Assembly: GCA_963850915.1 (NCBI GenBank)
Contig: CAWKND010000004.1
Location: 186,001 to 250,000, forward strand
Direction of reading: 5' to 3'
DNA: 64,000 bases
Source: CAVTWH01 sp963850915
Lineage (GTDB): Bacteria; Actinomycetota; Actinomycetes; Mycobacteriales; Micromonosporaceae
The notes beneath the pieces were generated by a model. The model searched no databases. It was not told the DNA's origin and saw only the letters and a list, made by a program, of their open reading frames with translations. The translations under genes were made by a program, and so were the position numbers. Of the stretch, positions 1-7,881 are shown piece by piece. Position 1 is the stretch's first letter, and the number at the start of each line of letters is the position of its first letter.

Positions 1-135
1 GCGGCGGTGGGGCTGCTCGCCGCGCTGCTGCCGCACCTGTTCGGCGGTACCCGCTACCTCATCGCCTCGCTGGTCGGCTTCGCGCTGATGGCCGGCCTCG
101 CCTACTACCTCGCCCGCCTGGTCAACCGCTCATGA
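1..135 (+). CDS. C-terminal end of a membrane protein (partial, 5' end outside window)
   Basis: Reading from base 1, an open frame of 44 codons ends in TGA at 133-135. The residues are strongly hydrophobic (one long segment around ALMAGLAYYLARL), so this is the last transmembrane part of a polytopic membrane protein. The family cannot be told from so little. The stop overlaps the first of a series of repeated start-like sequences leading into the next gene, so the two genes may be co-transcribed. Confidence 0.6.
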   Translation, partial: AAVGLLAALLPHLFGGTRYLIASLVGFALMAGLAYYLARLVNRS

Positions 136-149
136 CCGCGGGCACCTCG

Positions 150-197
150 TGACGGCGGGCACCCATGACGGCGGGCACCCATGACGGCGGGCACCCA
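150..197 (+). repeat. three tandem 16-bp units, each carrying a start-codon-like ATG
   Basis: The unit TGACGGCGGGCACCCA occurs three times head to tail (150, 166, 182), with a degenerate copy before (133) and another after (198). Each junction gives ATGACGGCGGGC or GTGACGGCGGGC, nearly the true start of the next gene (GTGACGGCGGGC at 215). Because the unit is 16 bp, successive copies fall in different frames. The array looks like slippage duplication of the translation start region. Confidence 0.85.
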
Positions 198-214
198 TGA
201 CGGCGGCGTAACTC

Positions 215-754
215 GTGACGGCGGGCAAGCAGGACGACGCGGACTTCGGGCCGCGACCGCCTGGCCGGGCAGGTGCCGAGATCGGTTCCCGGCGGGCGCT
301 GCTGATTGTCGTCATCGTCGGGCTGGTCGCGGTCACCGCACTGGTGATCGTGCTGCACGCCCGGCACAAGCCGGCCAGCTGCGCCGCGCCCGCCTCGGTC
401 GCCTGCGACTTCGCCGGGGACTTCACGATCACCGGGTACCGGCTGACCCGGCAGACCGTCAGCGGCAGTCGCGCCGAGGTGAACTCGTACTATGTCGGCC
501 CTCCGACCAGCGACTACCTGGCGCTGATCGCGGCTCCCGGGCTCACTCTGGCGCCGCCGAACGTGCCGGGCGGTACCGCCAACGCCCCGGTGATCGGGGT
601 GGGTAGCTCGACCGACGCGCGCTACGCCCCGTGCACGGTCTTCGTCTACCAGGTCCACCCGCCCGGCCAACGCGGCTTCGCCAGCGACGCGGACAGCGGC
701 CAGATCCAAGCCGGCAAGCTGGCCATGCTCCGCGTCGGCATCGCCTGCGCCTGA
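215..754 (+). CDS. small single-pass membrane-anchored protein, unknown function
   Basis: A 179-residue protein. Residues 1-27 are polar and probably cytoplasmic. One transmembrane helix follows at about 28-48 (core LLIVVIVGLVAVTALVIVL), and the remaining 130 residues would lie outside the cell. The exported part has cysteines (CAAPASVAC near 54-62, and others near the end) that could pair. GTG 215 is chosen because it is the last repeat-derived start and the only one whose frame stays open. No family is recognised. A strong inverted repeat follows the stop. Confidence 0.65.
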   Translation: MTAGKQDDADFGPRPPGRAGAEIGSRRALLIVVIVGLVAVTALVIVLHARHKPASCAAPASVACDFAGDFTITGYRLTRQTVSGSRAEVNSYYVGPPTSDYLALIAAPGLTLAPPNVPGGTANAPVIGVGSSTDARYAPCTVFVYQVHPPGQRGFASDADSGQIQAGKLAMLRVGIACA

Positions 755-764
755 CCGCGCGGCG

Positions 765-820
765 GATCTTGCGCGTAGCGGTCCTATCGGGCCGCTCGTA
801 GGCCCGCTACGCGCAAGATC
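765..820 (+). terminator. 17-bp perfect inverted repeat after the small membrane protein
   Basis: The arms 765-781 (GATCTTGCGCGTAGCGG) and 804-820 are exact reverse complements around a 22-base loop, and the loop itself can pair partly (CCTAT against GTAGG). It lies 10 bases after a stop codon, as expected of a factor-independent terminator, but no T-tract follows. The long perfect arms could also mark a dispersed palindromic repeat. Confidence 0.6.
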
Positions 821-982
821 GCGGGCTGGAGCCGCCCGGAGCCGCCTGGAGCCGCCAGGTGACCGCGCCCGGCCCGCTGTTTGGCCGCCGGCGGCGGGGT
901 GGATTTGGGATGGTGGACGGGTACGGGGCGTCCTGCCCGAGTCTGTCCACATCGCGGGGTGCCGTGGCCGAGCGGGGGTGCC

Positions 983-2782
983 GTGGGTGATCAACGCGGT
1001 GCACTCCTGGTCGACGCGCCCGACCCGGGCCCGGCCGACCAGCCGACCGGTCGCGGCGCCCGGCTGGTGCGTGGGCTGGCCAGCCTCGACCTGCTGGCCG
1101 GGGCGCTCTACCTGCTGCTGGCCGGCTGGCTGACGTCCGGGCTGTGGAGCCATCCGGGGCAGCGTTCGTGGGTGTACGTGAAGGGCTCCGACGAGTTCCT
1201 GGCGGAGTGGCAGCTGGCCAACGCCGCGCACGCGCTCACCCACCTGAGCAACCCGTTCTTCTCGACCGCGCTCAACGCCCCGGACGGGGTGAACCTGGCC
1301 GCCAACGCCAACCTGCTCGGCCTGGCCATCCCGGTCGCGCCGGTGACCCTGCTCTTCGGCCCGGCGGTGGCGTACGCCGTCCTCGCAGTGGCCAGCCTCG
1401 CGCTGACCGGGTACGCCTGGTACTGGGTACTGTCCCGGCCGCTGCAGTTGCGTCGTGGCGCCGCCCTGGTCGGTGGCCTGCTCGGCGGCTTCAGCCCGCT
1501 GATGGTCATCGAGACCGGCGGGCACCAGCATGTGACCGCCGAGTTCCTGATCCCGTTGATCGCCTGGCGACTGCTGGCCCTGGCCCGGAGCAGCCGGCTG
1601 CTGCGGGATGGCGCGATTCTCGGCCTGCTGATCGCCTGGCAACTGCTGATCGGCGAGGAGGTACTGCTGATCGGCGCCATCGGGCTCGGGCTCTTCCTGG
1701 TCGCGTACGCCGTCCAGCGCCCGGCCGAGGCTCGCCGATCGGTGTCCCGGATGGCCCGGGGCGTACTCGTCGCGGCACTGGTCACCGCGGTGGTGGCGGC
1801 CGTACCGCTCGGGTACCAGTTCGCCGGCCGGCAGCGCTTCGCCGGTAACCCGATCGACCCGCAGGCGTTCCCGGCGGACCCGTCCAACTACCTCTACCTG
1901 CCCGACCGGCTGCCGGAGTGGCTGCATGTCGACCAGTGGCTGGCTGGCTGGGCGATGCCGGCGCCGCTGTTGGGGCTGCCGATCCTGCTGATCCTGGTGG
2001 CCTTCGGCTGGCAGCTGCGCCGCTCGCCGGTCTTCGTGAGCACGCTGGTGGTACTGGTCGGCCTGGCAGTGCTCTCGCTCGGCGTACGCATCCGGCTCCC
2101 GCACACGGATGTCGTCCTGCCCGGGCCGTGGCGACTCGTCGCCCGCCAGCCGGTCTTCCAGTGGGCCATCCCGTACCGGCTCGCCCTGCTGGTCGTACCG
2201 GCGGCAGGGGTGCTCGTCGCGATGTTGCTCGATTACGCCGGACAGCGCTGGCGGGCGGGTGCCCGCTGGCTGCCGGCGGCCACCGCCGTTGCCGTCGCGC
2301 TCGCGCTGGTCGGGCTGGCGCCGAGCCGCCTGCCGACCGAGCACATCCGGCCGGTACCCCGGTTCATCGCCGACGGAACCTGGCGGGGGTACCTGCCGGC
2401 CGGCACAACGCTCGCCACGGTACCCATCCCGTCGCTCAGTTCGTTCGAGGGAATGCGCTGGTCAGCAGCGACCGGAGTGGACTTCGCCATCCCCGGCGGG
2501 TACTTCCTCGGGCCGTCAGCGGACGGGCACGCCACCCTCTTCGGCGCGCCGCCGGTGTGGACCACGACCATGCTCGCCGCCGTCGCGTCCCAGGGCGACG
2601 TCTGGCCGGTCGCACCCGGAGACGCCGCGAAGTTCCGTGCCGACCTGGCGCACTGGCGGGTCGGCCTGCTGGTGCTCGATCCCCGGGTACCCGACGCCGC
2701 CGCTCTACAAGCGACGGTTGCCGAGTTCCTCGGCCCGGGGCGTCCGGTCAGCGACGTCTGGCTGTGGGACGACCTCACCTGA
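983..2782 (+). CDS. polytopic membrane protein, GT-C glycosyltransferase-like
   Basis: A 599-residue protein with roughly ten hydrophobic segments across its first two thirds and a soluble C-terminal part of about 170 residues. The layout (first helix, then an extracytoplasmic loop containing LNAPDGVNLAANANLLG, then many helices and a C-terminal periplasmic region) resembles actinobacterial GT-C-type integral membrane glycosyltransferases. The assignment rests on that resemblance; no catalytic residue is proven. GTG 983 is preferred over the longer frame from 881 because the extra 34 residues look like non-coding translation and a GCGGGGGT stretch precedes 983. The frame is intact. Confidence 0.6.
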   Translation: MGDQRGALLVDAPDPGPADQPTGRGARLVRGLASLDLLAGALYLLLAGWLTSGLWSHPGQRSWVYVKGSDEFLAEWQLANAAHALTHLSNPFFSTALNAPDGVNLAANANLLGLAIPVAPVTLLFGPAVAYAVLAVASLALTGYAWYWVLSRPLQLRRGAALVGGLLGGFSPLMVIETGGHQHVTAEFLIPLIAWRLLALARSSRLLRDGAILGLLIAWQLLIGEEVLLIGAIGLGLFLVAYAVQRPAEARRSVSRMARGVLVAALVTAVVAAVPLGYQFAGRQRFAGNPIDPQAFPADPSNYLYLPDRLPEWLHVDQWLAGWAMPAPLLGLPILLILVAFGWQLRRSPVFVSTLVVLVGLAVLSLGVRIRLPHTDVVLPGPWRLVARQPVFQWAIPYRLALLVVPAAGVLVAMLLDYAGQRWRAGARWLPAATAVAVALALVGLAPSRLPTEHIRPVPRFIADGTWRGYLPAGTTLATVPIPSLSSFEGMRWSAATGVDFAIPGGYFLGPSADGHATLFGAPPVWTTTMLAAVASQGDVWPVAPGDAAKFRADLAHWRVGLLVLDPRVPDAAALQATVAEFLGPGRPVSDVWLWDDLT

Positions 2783-2815
2783 CCCGGTCGCGCCCTGACT
2801 CCCCGGGTCGCGGGG

Positions 2816-3073
2816 CTAGGCGGCGACCTCCAACGCCGGGGCAACCGGCCTCGACAGGTTCAGGACGACGAGTCCCGACTGTCCGATGGCGACACCGAGT
2901 TGCAGCCGGCCGTCCACTCCGAAGTGATCGCAGAGGTCGCGGACCAGCCGTCGTACGGTACGGTCGCTGATCTTGAGGCGCAGCCCGACAGCCTTGTCGG
3001 TGGCGCCGGTGGCGAGCAATCTCATGGCATCCAGGTGCATCTGGGACAAACCAAGTACCAGCACGTCAACCAA
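2816..3073 (-). CDS. orphan LuxR/GerE-type helix-turn-helix protein
   Basis: An 85-residue protein that is almost only a DNA-binding domain. Residues 12-60 fit the LuxR/GerE tetra-helical HTH (LLATGATDKAVGLRLKISDRT, where ISDRTVRR would be the recognition helix). No receiver, PAS or ATPase domain precedes it, so it is either a stand-alone regulator or the surviving C-terminus of a larger one. The frame opens at TTG 3073; GTG 3064 is an alternative. It is divergent from the NADH dehydrogenase gene and shares a 196-base upstream region with it, so it could regulate that gene, though nothing proves it. Confidence 0.6.
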   Translation of the reverse strand: MVDVLVLGLSQMHLDAMRLLATGATDKAVGLRLKISDRTVRRLVRDLCDHFGVDGRLQLGVAIGQSGLVVLNLSRPVAPALEVAA

Positions 3074-3269
3074 GCCCCCGTGGCCTCGCTATTACCGGCA
3101 GTGGCGCTCAGTATGCCGATCGCACATGCGCCCGACAAGACCGCCGAGAGCCCTGGCCGGTTGCGGCCAGTACCCTTGCTTCCCGATTCAGTTGTCACAG
3201 TCGTCACGTTCTGGTACCCCGGTGGCGGGTACCGTCGCGGCTGCCCGCCGGTACCGGGATGATTGATCC

Positions 3270-4592
3270 GTGACTAAGCAGCGGATCCTGATCGTCGGCG
3301 CGGGGCACGTCGGACTCTACGCAGCTCTGCGCCTGTCCAAGAAGCTCAGCGGCAGCGAGGCCGAGGTCACCATCGTCGACCCCCAGCCGCACATGACCTA
3401 CCAGCCGTTCCTGCCCGAGTCGGCGGCCGGCAACATCTCCCCGCGGCACGCTGTCGTGCCGCTGCGCCGCGAACTCAAGCGGTGCCACGTGCTGTCCGGG
3501 ATGGTTACCAAGGTCGAGCACAGTCGCAAGGTCGCGACGGTACAGCCGATCATCGGGCCGTCGCGCGAGGTGCCGTACGACCAGATCGTGATGGTGCCGG
3601 GCAGCGTGTCGCGGACCCTGCCCATCCCGGGGCTGCGCGAGAACGCGGTCGGCTTCAAGACCATCGGCGAGGCGGTCTACCTGCGCAACCGGGTACTCGA
3701 CCAGCTCGACATCGCGGCCACCACGACCGACCCGGCGATCCGTTCCGCGGCGCTGACCTTCGTGTTCATCGGTGGTGGGTACGCCGGCATCGAGGCGCTG
3801 GCCGAGATGGAGGACATGGCCCGGGACGCGCTGCGCTACTACCCCGAGCTGACCGACACGGACATGCGGTGGGTACTCGTCGAGGCGACCCAGCGCATCC
3901 TGCCCGAGGTCGATCCCGACATGGGCGCCTACACCGTGCAGCAGCTACTGCACCGCAACATGGACATCCGGCTGGGTACCCGGCTCGAGTCCTGCGTGGA
4001 CAGCCTGGTCAAGCTCTCCGACGGGGACGAGTTCCGGGCCGACACGATCGTCTGGACGGCGGGTGTGAAGGCGCATCCGGTACTCGCCGCCACCGACTTC
4101 CCGCTGGACGACAAGGGCCGGGTCACCTGCCTGGCCACCCTGCAGATCCACGACGGGCAGGGCAACGTGATCGAGGGTGCGTGGAGCGCGGGGGACTGCG
4201 CGGCGGTACCCGACCTCACCGCCTCCGAGGGGGCGCTGACCGGGCCGAGTGCCCAGCACGCGGTACGCCAGGCGCGCCGGCTGGCGGACAACATGACCGC
4301 CCTGCTGCGCGGCAAGCCACTCCAGGACTACGTGCACAAGTACGTCGGCTCGGTGGCCAGCCTCGGGCTGCACAAGGGCGTTGCCCAGGTGTACGGCATC
4401 AAGGTCAAGGGCTGGCCGGCCTGGTTCATGCACCGGACCTACCACGTGAGCCGGATCCCGAGCTTCAACCGCAAGGTACGGGTGGTGGCCGACTGGACGC
4501 TCGCCCTGTTCCTGAAGCGGGAGGTGGTCGCGCTGGGCAGCCTGCACGACCCCAAGGAGAGCTTCGAAGAGGTCACCCCGAAGGTCGGCTGA
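3270..4592 (+). CDS. ndh: type II NADH dehydrogenase (FAD-dependent NADH:quinone oxidoreductase)
   Basis: A 440-residue flavoprotein of the pyridine nucleotide-disulphide oxidoreductase class. It has an N-terminal FAD dinucleotide fold (ILIVGAGHVGLYAALRL, residues 5-21), a second fold for NAD(P)H (FVFIGGGYAGIEALAEM, about 164-180), the WTAGVKAHP segment before the C-terminal FAD contact, and a basic C-terminal tail that may contact the membrane. Length and domain order match NDH-2 enzymes, which pass electrons from NADH to menaquinone without pumping protons. GTG 3270 sits where these proteins normally begin. A related ferredoxin or quinone reductase cannot be fully excluded. Confidence 0.85.
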   Translation: MTKQRILIVGAGHVGLYAALRLSKKLSGSEAEVTIVDPQPHMTYQPFLPESAAGNISPRHAVVPLRRELKRCHVLSGMVTKVEHSRKVATVQPIIGPSREVPYDQIVMVPGSVSRTLPIPGLRENAVGFKTIGEAVYLRNRVLDQLDIAATTTDPAIRSAALTFVFIGGGYAGIEALAEMEDMARDALRYYPELTDTDMRWVLVEATQRILPEVDPDMGAYTVQQLLHRNMDIRLGTRLESCVDSLVKLSDGDEFRADTIVWTAGVKAHPVLAATDFPLDDKGRVTCLATLQIHDGQGNVIEGAWSAGDCAAVPDLTASEGALTGPSAQHAVRQARRLADNMTALLRGKPLQDYVHKYVGSVASLGLHKGVAQVYGIKVKGWPAWFMHRTYHVSRIPSFNRKVRVVADWTLALFLKREVVALGSLHDPKESFEEVTPKVG

Positions 4593-4732
4593 CGCCGGGC
4601 GGCCCGGCGCAACGTACCGGCGCGGCGTCCCCGGCACGCCGACGTTCGATCGGGCGTGCGCGGGGGGTACCCGAACCGCTACCGTGGGCTCGGCTGTTCG
4701 CCCGGCAGACGTCGAGCCGGCGCGGCGGTCGG

Positions 4733-4813
4733 GCCCGGGTGGTGGAATGGCAGACACAGCCGCCTTAAAAGCGGCGGCCGCAAGGCGTGTGGGTTCGAGT
4801 CCCGCCCCGGGCA
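4733..4813 (+). tRNA. tRNA-Leu, anticodon UAA (reads TTA codons)
   Basis: The 81-nt cloverleaf folds cleanly. The acceptor stem pairs GCCCGGG (4733-4739) with CCCGGGC (4806-4812). The anticodon stem GCCGC/GCGGC encloses the loop CTTAAAA, giving anticodon TAA. A 13-nt variable region is typical of class II tRNA-Leu, and the T-arm has TTCGAGT. The discriminator is A and CCA is not encoded. In streptomycetes the tRNA reading the rare TTA codon is bldA, which controls development and secondary metabolism; this is the equivalent gene by anticodon. Confidence 0.93.
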
Positions 4814-4959
4814 CGCGAAGCTCCCAGCCGGTCACGCTGATCTCTGACCATCCGGCGGGCGCGCCACTGGCTGGTGACCGCGGCCCCACTGCCTGCTGAC
4901 ATTCACCGTGGCACACTTGTGCGAGTGTCGTGGGGGCTCCAGGACAGTGGAGATCCGCC

Positions 4960-6480
4960 ATGCCAGATCCGACGCACAGCACGCCGACCTACACCACGTC
5001 GCCGTACGCCACATCGACCGACACCACGCGGAGCGACGGCGGGGTGTTCGGCCGGGACGGCTGGCGGCTGACCATCGTCGACGCCCCGGGCATCCTTGCC
5101 GCCGCGGCCCAGCGCGAGGTCCCGGTGCTGGACACCGCGGCCTTCTCCCGCCCGATCCGCCGGGTACGCCTGTCGGTGGCGCCCGGCGGAGTGCTCGAGG
5201 CGGCGGTACGCACCGGCCGCGGGTCGCTGGCCAGCCGGCCCCGGTTCGCGGTGATCGGCAACGACCCGCTCGGGCTGCTGCTGACTCGCCGGGCCGAGGC
5301 TGGTGACCAGGTCGCTGTCCGGATCCGGGACGGTCTGGAGACGGCTGTCGAGCAGGTGTGGCGCCGGTTCGGCTTCCCTCCACCGGCACCCGCCACCGAC
5401 CGGACCTGGGAGCACGGCGAGGTACTGCGCTCGGTGGTGCTGACGGACGCGGATACCGGACTCGCGGTGACGGTCACCAACCACGCGGTACCCGGCGACG
5501 ACGGGCAACTGGTGCGCCTGCGGGCGGTGGTACCCCCGGAGTCGCTCGCCGCCCCGCACCTGGCGGCGATGTTCGGCGCGCTGGTCACGGTCGTCCAGCA
5601 GGTCTGCCCGGACGCGGTGGTACCACCGGAGCTGGTACTGCGCGCCCGGCCGGCCGGGTCGGCCGCCGAGCAGCGGGTGAGCCTCGACCAGATCGGCGGT
5701 CTGGACGCGATTGTTGCCCAGTTTCGCGAGGTCGCGACCTCGTTCGCGCACCCGGCCGCGATGGCCCGCTGGGGTGCCCGGCGGCCGCAGGGCATCCTGC
5801 TCTACGGGCCGGCCGGTACCGGCAAGACAATGCTCGCCCGCGCCCTGGCCAACGAGATCGGCGGCAGCCTGCGCCAGATCCGTACCACGGAGATCCTCGA
5901 CAAGTGGCTGGGCGCCTCCGAGCGCAACATGAAACGGATCTTCCAGGAGGCGCGCCGGTACCGTGAGCCGACCGTGCTGCTGTTCGACGAGTTCGACAGC
6001 ATCATCGGCTACGCCGGCGCCGGCGAAGACTCGGGCAGCCACGCGGTCAACGCCGTCGCGGGCATCTTCAAGCAGGAGATGAACGACCTGATCGAGCAGA
6101 ACCCGAACGTCATCGTGGTCGCCACCACCAACTTCCCGCACCTCATCGACGCGTCGCTGATCCGGTCCGGGCGCTTCGACGTACACCTGGAGATCCCCGC
6201 GCCGGACGAGCGCGGCCGCGCGGAGATCCTCGCGCACATGGTGCGGGACCTCACCGCCGAGCACGGTACGGACGACTTCCGGATCTTCGCCGACGAACTC
6301 GACCTGGCCGACCTCGGCCGGTTGAGCGCCGGAATGACCGGCGCTGACCTGCGGGAAGTACTCCGGCGCGCGCAACTGGCCAAGGCCATGGACGAGGCGC
6401 GTACCGGCAACCGGCCAGACCCGATCGGCACCGACGACCTGCGCCTGCGTATCGCCGAACTCCGCGCCGCCGCCCGCTGA
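4960..6480 (+). CDS. AAA+ ATPase, Cdc48/FtsH-like
   Basis: A 506-residue protein with one AAA+ module in its C-terminal half: Walker A GPAGTGKT (about residues 284-291), Walker B VLLFDEFDS (about 339-347), a sensor-1 region VIVVATTNFPHLID, and the arginine-finger/second-region motif RSGRFDVHLEIPAPDERGR. A C-terminal helical lid follows. The first 230 residues form an N-domain of unknown type, probably the substrate-binding part. There is no protease motif (no HEXXH), so it is an unfoldase or remodeller rather than FtsH itself. ATG 4960 is chosen because GGAG lies about 8 bases before it; GTG 4930 is in frame but has no such site. Confidence 0.85.
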   Translation: MPDPTHSTPTYTTSPYATSTDTTRSDGGVFGRDGWRLTIVDAPGILAAAAQREVPVLDTAAFSRPIRRVRLSVAPGGVLEAAVRTGRGSLASRPRFAVIGNDPLGLLLTRRAEAGDQVAVRIRDGLETAVEQVWRRFGFPPPAPATDRTWEHGEVLRSVVLTDADTGLAVTVTNHAVPGDDGQLVRLRAVVPPESLAAPHLAAMFGALVTVVQQVCPDAVVPPELVLRARPAGSAAEQRVSLDQIGGLDAIVAQFREVATSFAHPAAMARWGARRPQGILLYGPAGTGKTMLARALANEIGGSLRQIRTTEILDKWLGASERNMKRIFQEARRYREPTVLLFDEFDSIIGYAGAGEDSGSHAVNAVAGIFKQEMNDLIEQNPNVIVVATTNFPHLIDASLIRSGRFDVHLEIPAPDERGRAEILAHMVRDLTAEHGTDDFRIFADELDLADLGRLSAGMTGADLREVLRRAQLAKAMDEARTGNRPDPIGTDDLRLRIAELRAAAR

Positions 6481-6491
6481 GCGCCGGCCCG

Positions 6492-6584
6492 GACGCGCGG
6501 GACCTGAGCAGGGAAGACGCGGGGACCTGGGCACGGAAGACGCGGGGACCTGGGCAGGGAAGACGCGGGGACCTGGGCAGGGAA
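6492..6584. repeat. four tandem 23/24-bp units between two convergent genes
   Basis: The units are 6492-6515 (24 bp, degenerate), 6516-6538, 6539-6561 and 6562-6584. The last three are nearly identical copies of GACGCGGGGACCTGGGCAGG plus GAA. The last unit runs directly into the left arm of the following hairpin. They lie between the ends of the AAA+ gene and the convergent protease gene and have no coding role. There are no spacers, so this is simple tandem duplication. Confidence 0.9.
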
Positions 6585-6613
6585 AGAGCGCCGGACCGTG
6601 GGTCCGGCGCTCT
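6585..6613. terminator. bidirectional terminator hairpin between AAA+ ATPase and serine protease
   Basis: AGAGCGCCGGAC (6585-6596) pairs perfectly with GTCCGGCGCTCT (6602-6613) around a 5-base loop. GGGAA upstream and TTCCC downstream extend the stem with one bulge. It lies between the 3' ends of two convergent genes, so it probably ends both transcripts. Confidence 0.8.
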
Positions 6614-6705
6614 CTTCCCTGGAGGGGAATCCTGGCCCCGGCTGCGCTGCCCGGTGGGCTCAGCAGTCGGAGGGCTCAGTAGTCAGTGCCTCAGTAGTCA
6701 GTCCC

Positions 6706-7632
6706 TCAGTAGACGGTGACGCCGTATGCGCTGAGCGCCTCGGTAACCGGCTGGAAGTACGTTGTACCACCGGATGTGCAGTTCCCGCTGCCGCCCGAGG
6801 TGAGGCCCAGCGCCTTGGTGCCGTCGTACAGTGGTCCGCCGCTGTCGCCGCCCTCCGCACAGACGTTGGTCTTGATCAACCCGGAGACGGTGCCCTCGGC
6901 GTAGTTCACGGTAGCGTTCAATGCCTGCACTTTGCCACTGTGCACGCCGCTCGTACTGCCACTGCGGCGTACCGACTCGCCGACCGTGGCGTTCGCGGCG
7001 CTCGCGATGTCCTGGCTACCGCTGTAGGTGTAGACCGTACCGGGTGGCGTCCCGCCGCTGGTGTACCGCACGATCGCGTAGTCGTTGCCCGGGAAACTGG
7101 AGCCGGCCGTGTTGCCCAGCACGGTGGTGTGCCCCGAGTTGGAGTACCACGTCGAGGCGATGTTGCCGCAGTGCCCGGCGGTCAGGAAGTAGTAGGTACT
7201 CCCGCTGCGTACGTTGAAGCCGAGCGAGCAGCGGTACTGGCCGCCGTAGATGGCCTGGCCACCGGCGATGAACAGGCGCAGTTGCCCAGCTGTCGACTCG
7301 ACCCGTACCCGGCTGCCCAGCGCCGAGGTGGCGTGCGTGAGGGTGGCGAGTTTGCTGCCCGTCACGGTGCTGTCGACGGTGACCACGACCTGGTGGGTGG
7401 CGCTGTCGACGGCCCAGGCGCTGCCGGCGACGCGCGCCGATCCGGCCAGCACGCTGGTCGCGTAGTCGAGGTCGGCGGCGCTGTAGCCGGCGTCGGAGCT
7501 GGCGGCGTGTGCCGCGCCCGGGGCGTACAGCACGCCGGCCAGGATCGCCGCGGAGCCCGCGACCAGGAGTTTGACCAGGCGGCGTCGGGTGGGGCGGGGG
7601 GTTTGCGGGTGCGCTGACTCTGTGGGTCGCAC
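6706..7632 (-). CDS. secreted S1-family serine protease (streptogrisin / alpha-lytic type)
   Basis: A 308-residue preproenzyme. After a basic N-terminus (RRRLVK) comes a signal peptide ending near AAHAASS. A propeptide of about 85 residues follows, then the chymotrypsin-fold protease: His in TAGHC (about residue 152), Asp in GNDYAIV (about 183) and Ser in GDSGGP (about 264). Paired cysteines flank these motifs as in streptogrisins. GTG 7632 is the start because ACGGAGGTACC lies just upstream; the longer frame to 7680 would place that site inside the gene. It is probably an extracellular protease activated by removing its own propeptide. Confidence 0.9.
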   Translation of the reverse strand: MRPTESAHPQTPRPTRRRLVKLLVAGSAAILAGVLYAPGAAHAASSDAGYSAADLDYATSVLAGSARVAGSAWAVDSATHQVVVTVDSTVTGSKLATLTHATSALGSRVRVESTAGQLRLFIAGGQAIYGGQYRCSLGFNVRSGSTYYFLTAGHCGNIASTWYSNSGHTTVLGNTAGSSFPGNDYAIVRYTSGGTPPGTVYTYSGSQDIASAANATVGESVRRSGSTSGVHSGKVQALNATVNYAEGTVSGLIKTNVCAEGGDSGGPLYDGTKALGLTSGGSGNCTSGGTTYFQPVTEALSAYGVTVY

Positions 7633-7881
7633 GGGGGTACCTCCGTTGTGTGGGGGACACGGGTACGTACCTTTGCCCACCGGCCCCGAACAACCGTCGC
7701 GATCATCGACGTATGTACCGGTACCAATGGTTAAGAAGGAAGGCTTGCAGTATCTCGGTAAAGAGACAAGTCTGGATTTGAGCCACGAAGGTGACTAGAC
7801 TGCTTTTCCGTCCTAATTGATCACGTCCCGGTTCTTGTCCGGCCGTTCCGGCCGCGAGCTGCGCTCCCGGCGCGGCGTCAC

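Noticed and set aside
122..2344. 740-codon frame on the minus strand
   Set aside because: It is the antisense shadow of two plus-strand membrane-protein genes; its composition is Arg/Gln/Pro-rich with no domain, as expected from GC-rich reverse frames.
6492..6584. possible CRISPR array
   Set aside because: The units are directly adjacent with no spacers and no cas genes lie nearby.
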